Shown here: positions 63,868 through 64,000 of the stretch, one piece after another
How the letters are laid out: each line of letters begins with the position of its first letter
How positions within the stretch are numbered: position 1 is the stretch's first letter
DNA from: Pseudomonas corrugata
Lineage (GTDB): Bacteria > Pseudomonadota > Gammaproteobacteria > Pseudomonadales > Pseudomonadaceae
DNA: 64,000 bases
Direction: 5' to 3'
Assembly (NCBI RefSeq): GCF_001269905.1
Contig: NZ_LHVK01000003.1
Coordinates: forward strand, 186,001-250,000
Program-made: the position numbers and the translations under genes
The notes under the pieces: model-generated
The model's input: only the letters and a program-made list of their open reading frames with translations
The model's database searches: none
What the model was told of the DNA's origin: nothing

Positions 63868-64000
63868 TTAGATGTTGGCGTCGAGGAATGCAGCCAGCTG
63901 CGACTTCGACAGCGCACCGACCTTGGTGGCCTCGACGTTGCCGTTCTTGAACAGCATCAGCGTCGGGATACCACGCACGCCGTGCTTGGCCGGGGTTTCC
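63868..64000 (-). CDS. trxA: Thioredoxin, 3' end only
   Basis: The last 43 residues of a thioredoxin run off the right edge of the window: [20 protein letters not shown] includes the cis-proline (GIPT), then the C-terminal helix ends LAAFLDAN-I. The CxxC active site lies outside the window. Its order before rho is the standard pseudomonad one. Confidence 0.93.
   Translation of the reverse strand, partial: ETPAKHGVRGIPTLMLFKNGNVEATKVGALSKSQLAAFLDANI

Overview
The window reads as chromosomal DNA of a fluorescent-group Pseudomonas. The evidence is high GC, dense codon-biased genes, many Pseudomonas-type REP palindromes (core GGGAGCGAGCCTGCTCGC), and gene orders I know from P. aeruginosa: the spu polyamine operon next to an acylase, and the run argA-argE-CYTH-gspE-like-gcvH-gcvT-Fe ABC-ubiI-ubiH-pepP-ygfB-zapA-6S-ygfA-EVE-qor-glpT-ubiD-rho-trxA. 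All calls are made by reading; no database search was run.

Layout. (1) 1-3270: the end of what looks like a natural-product gene cluster, with a SagB-type flavin dehydrogenase, an AurF-type diiron N-oxygenase and an MFS exporter, overlapping and co-oriented, cut by the left edge. (2) 3271-18450: ilvD, phosphorylcholine phosphatase, a broken cystine symporter, folA, a DUF2868/DUF3482 membrane-GTPase pair, a TudS-like protein abutting a 2OG-Fe(II) oxygenase, a DUF2059 protein, an alpha/beta hydrolase, and a CxC thioredoxin-like protein followed by a penicillin/AHL acylase and an AhpD-like protein. (3) 18742-29072: the polyamine locus spuBCDEFGH (minus strand) and divergent spuI, with a decayed relic of spuA between them. 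(4) 29287-34212: a TetR regulator, a hipB/hipA pair in which hipA is broken, and a wrecked sulfonate operon (ssuD truncated, ssuC with a nonsense codon, ssuB with a deletion, ssuF intact) next to intact lsfA. (5) 34497-48606: an OprD-family porin, argA, argE, a CYTH/CHAD protein, an Lrp regulator with a divergent ACT-like small protein, an orphan GspE ATPase, a DUF2388 protein, gcvH-gcvT without gcvP, and an iron ABC transporter. (6) 48845-64000: ubiquinone hydroxylases, pepP, ygfB, zapA with its coiled-coil partner, 6S RNA, ygfA, an EVE protein, a FliL-like protein, a quinone oxidoreductase, glpT, ChaC, a ferredoxin-type reductase coupled to ubiD, rho, and the 3' end of trxA.

The genes combine into amino-acid synthesis (ilvD, argA, argE), C1/folate metabolism (folA, gcvTH, ygfA), polyamine uptake and catabolism (spu), ubiquinone synthesis, iron and glycerol-3-phosphate uptake, and core transcription functions (6S RNA, Rho). 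Two themes deserve attention. One is the uncharacterised oxidative biosynthesis cluster at the left edge. The other is an unusual concentration of gene decay between 6.8 and 33.4 kb (tcyP, spuA, hipA, ssuB, ssuC, ssuD), while the right half is intact apart from an apparent loss of gcvP.
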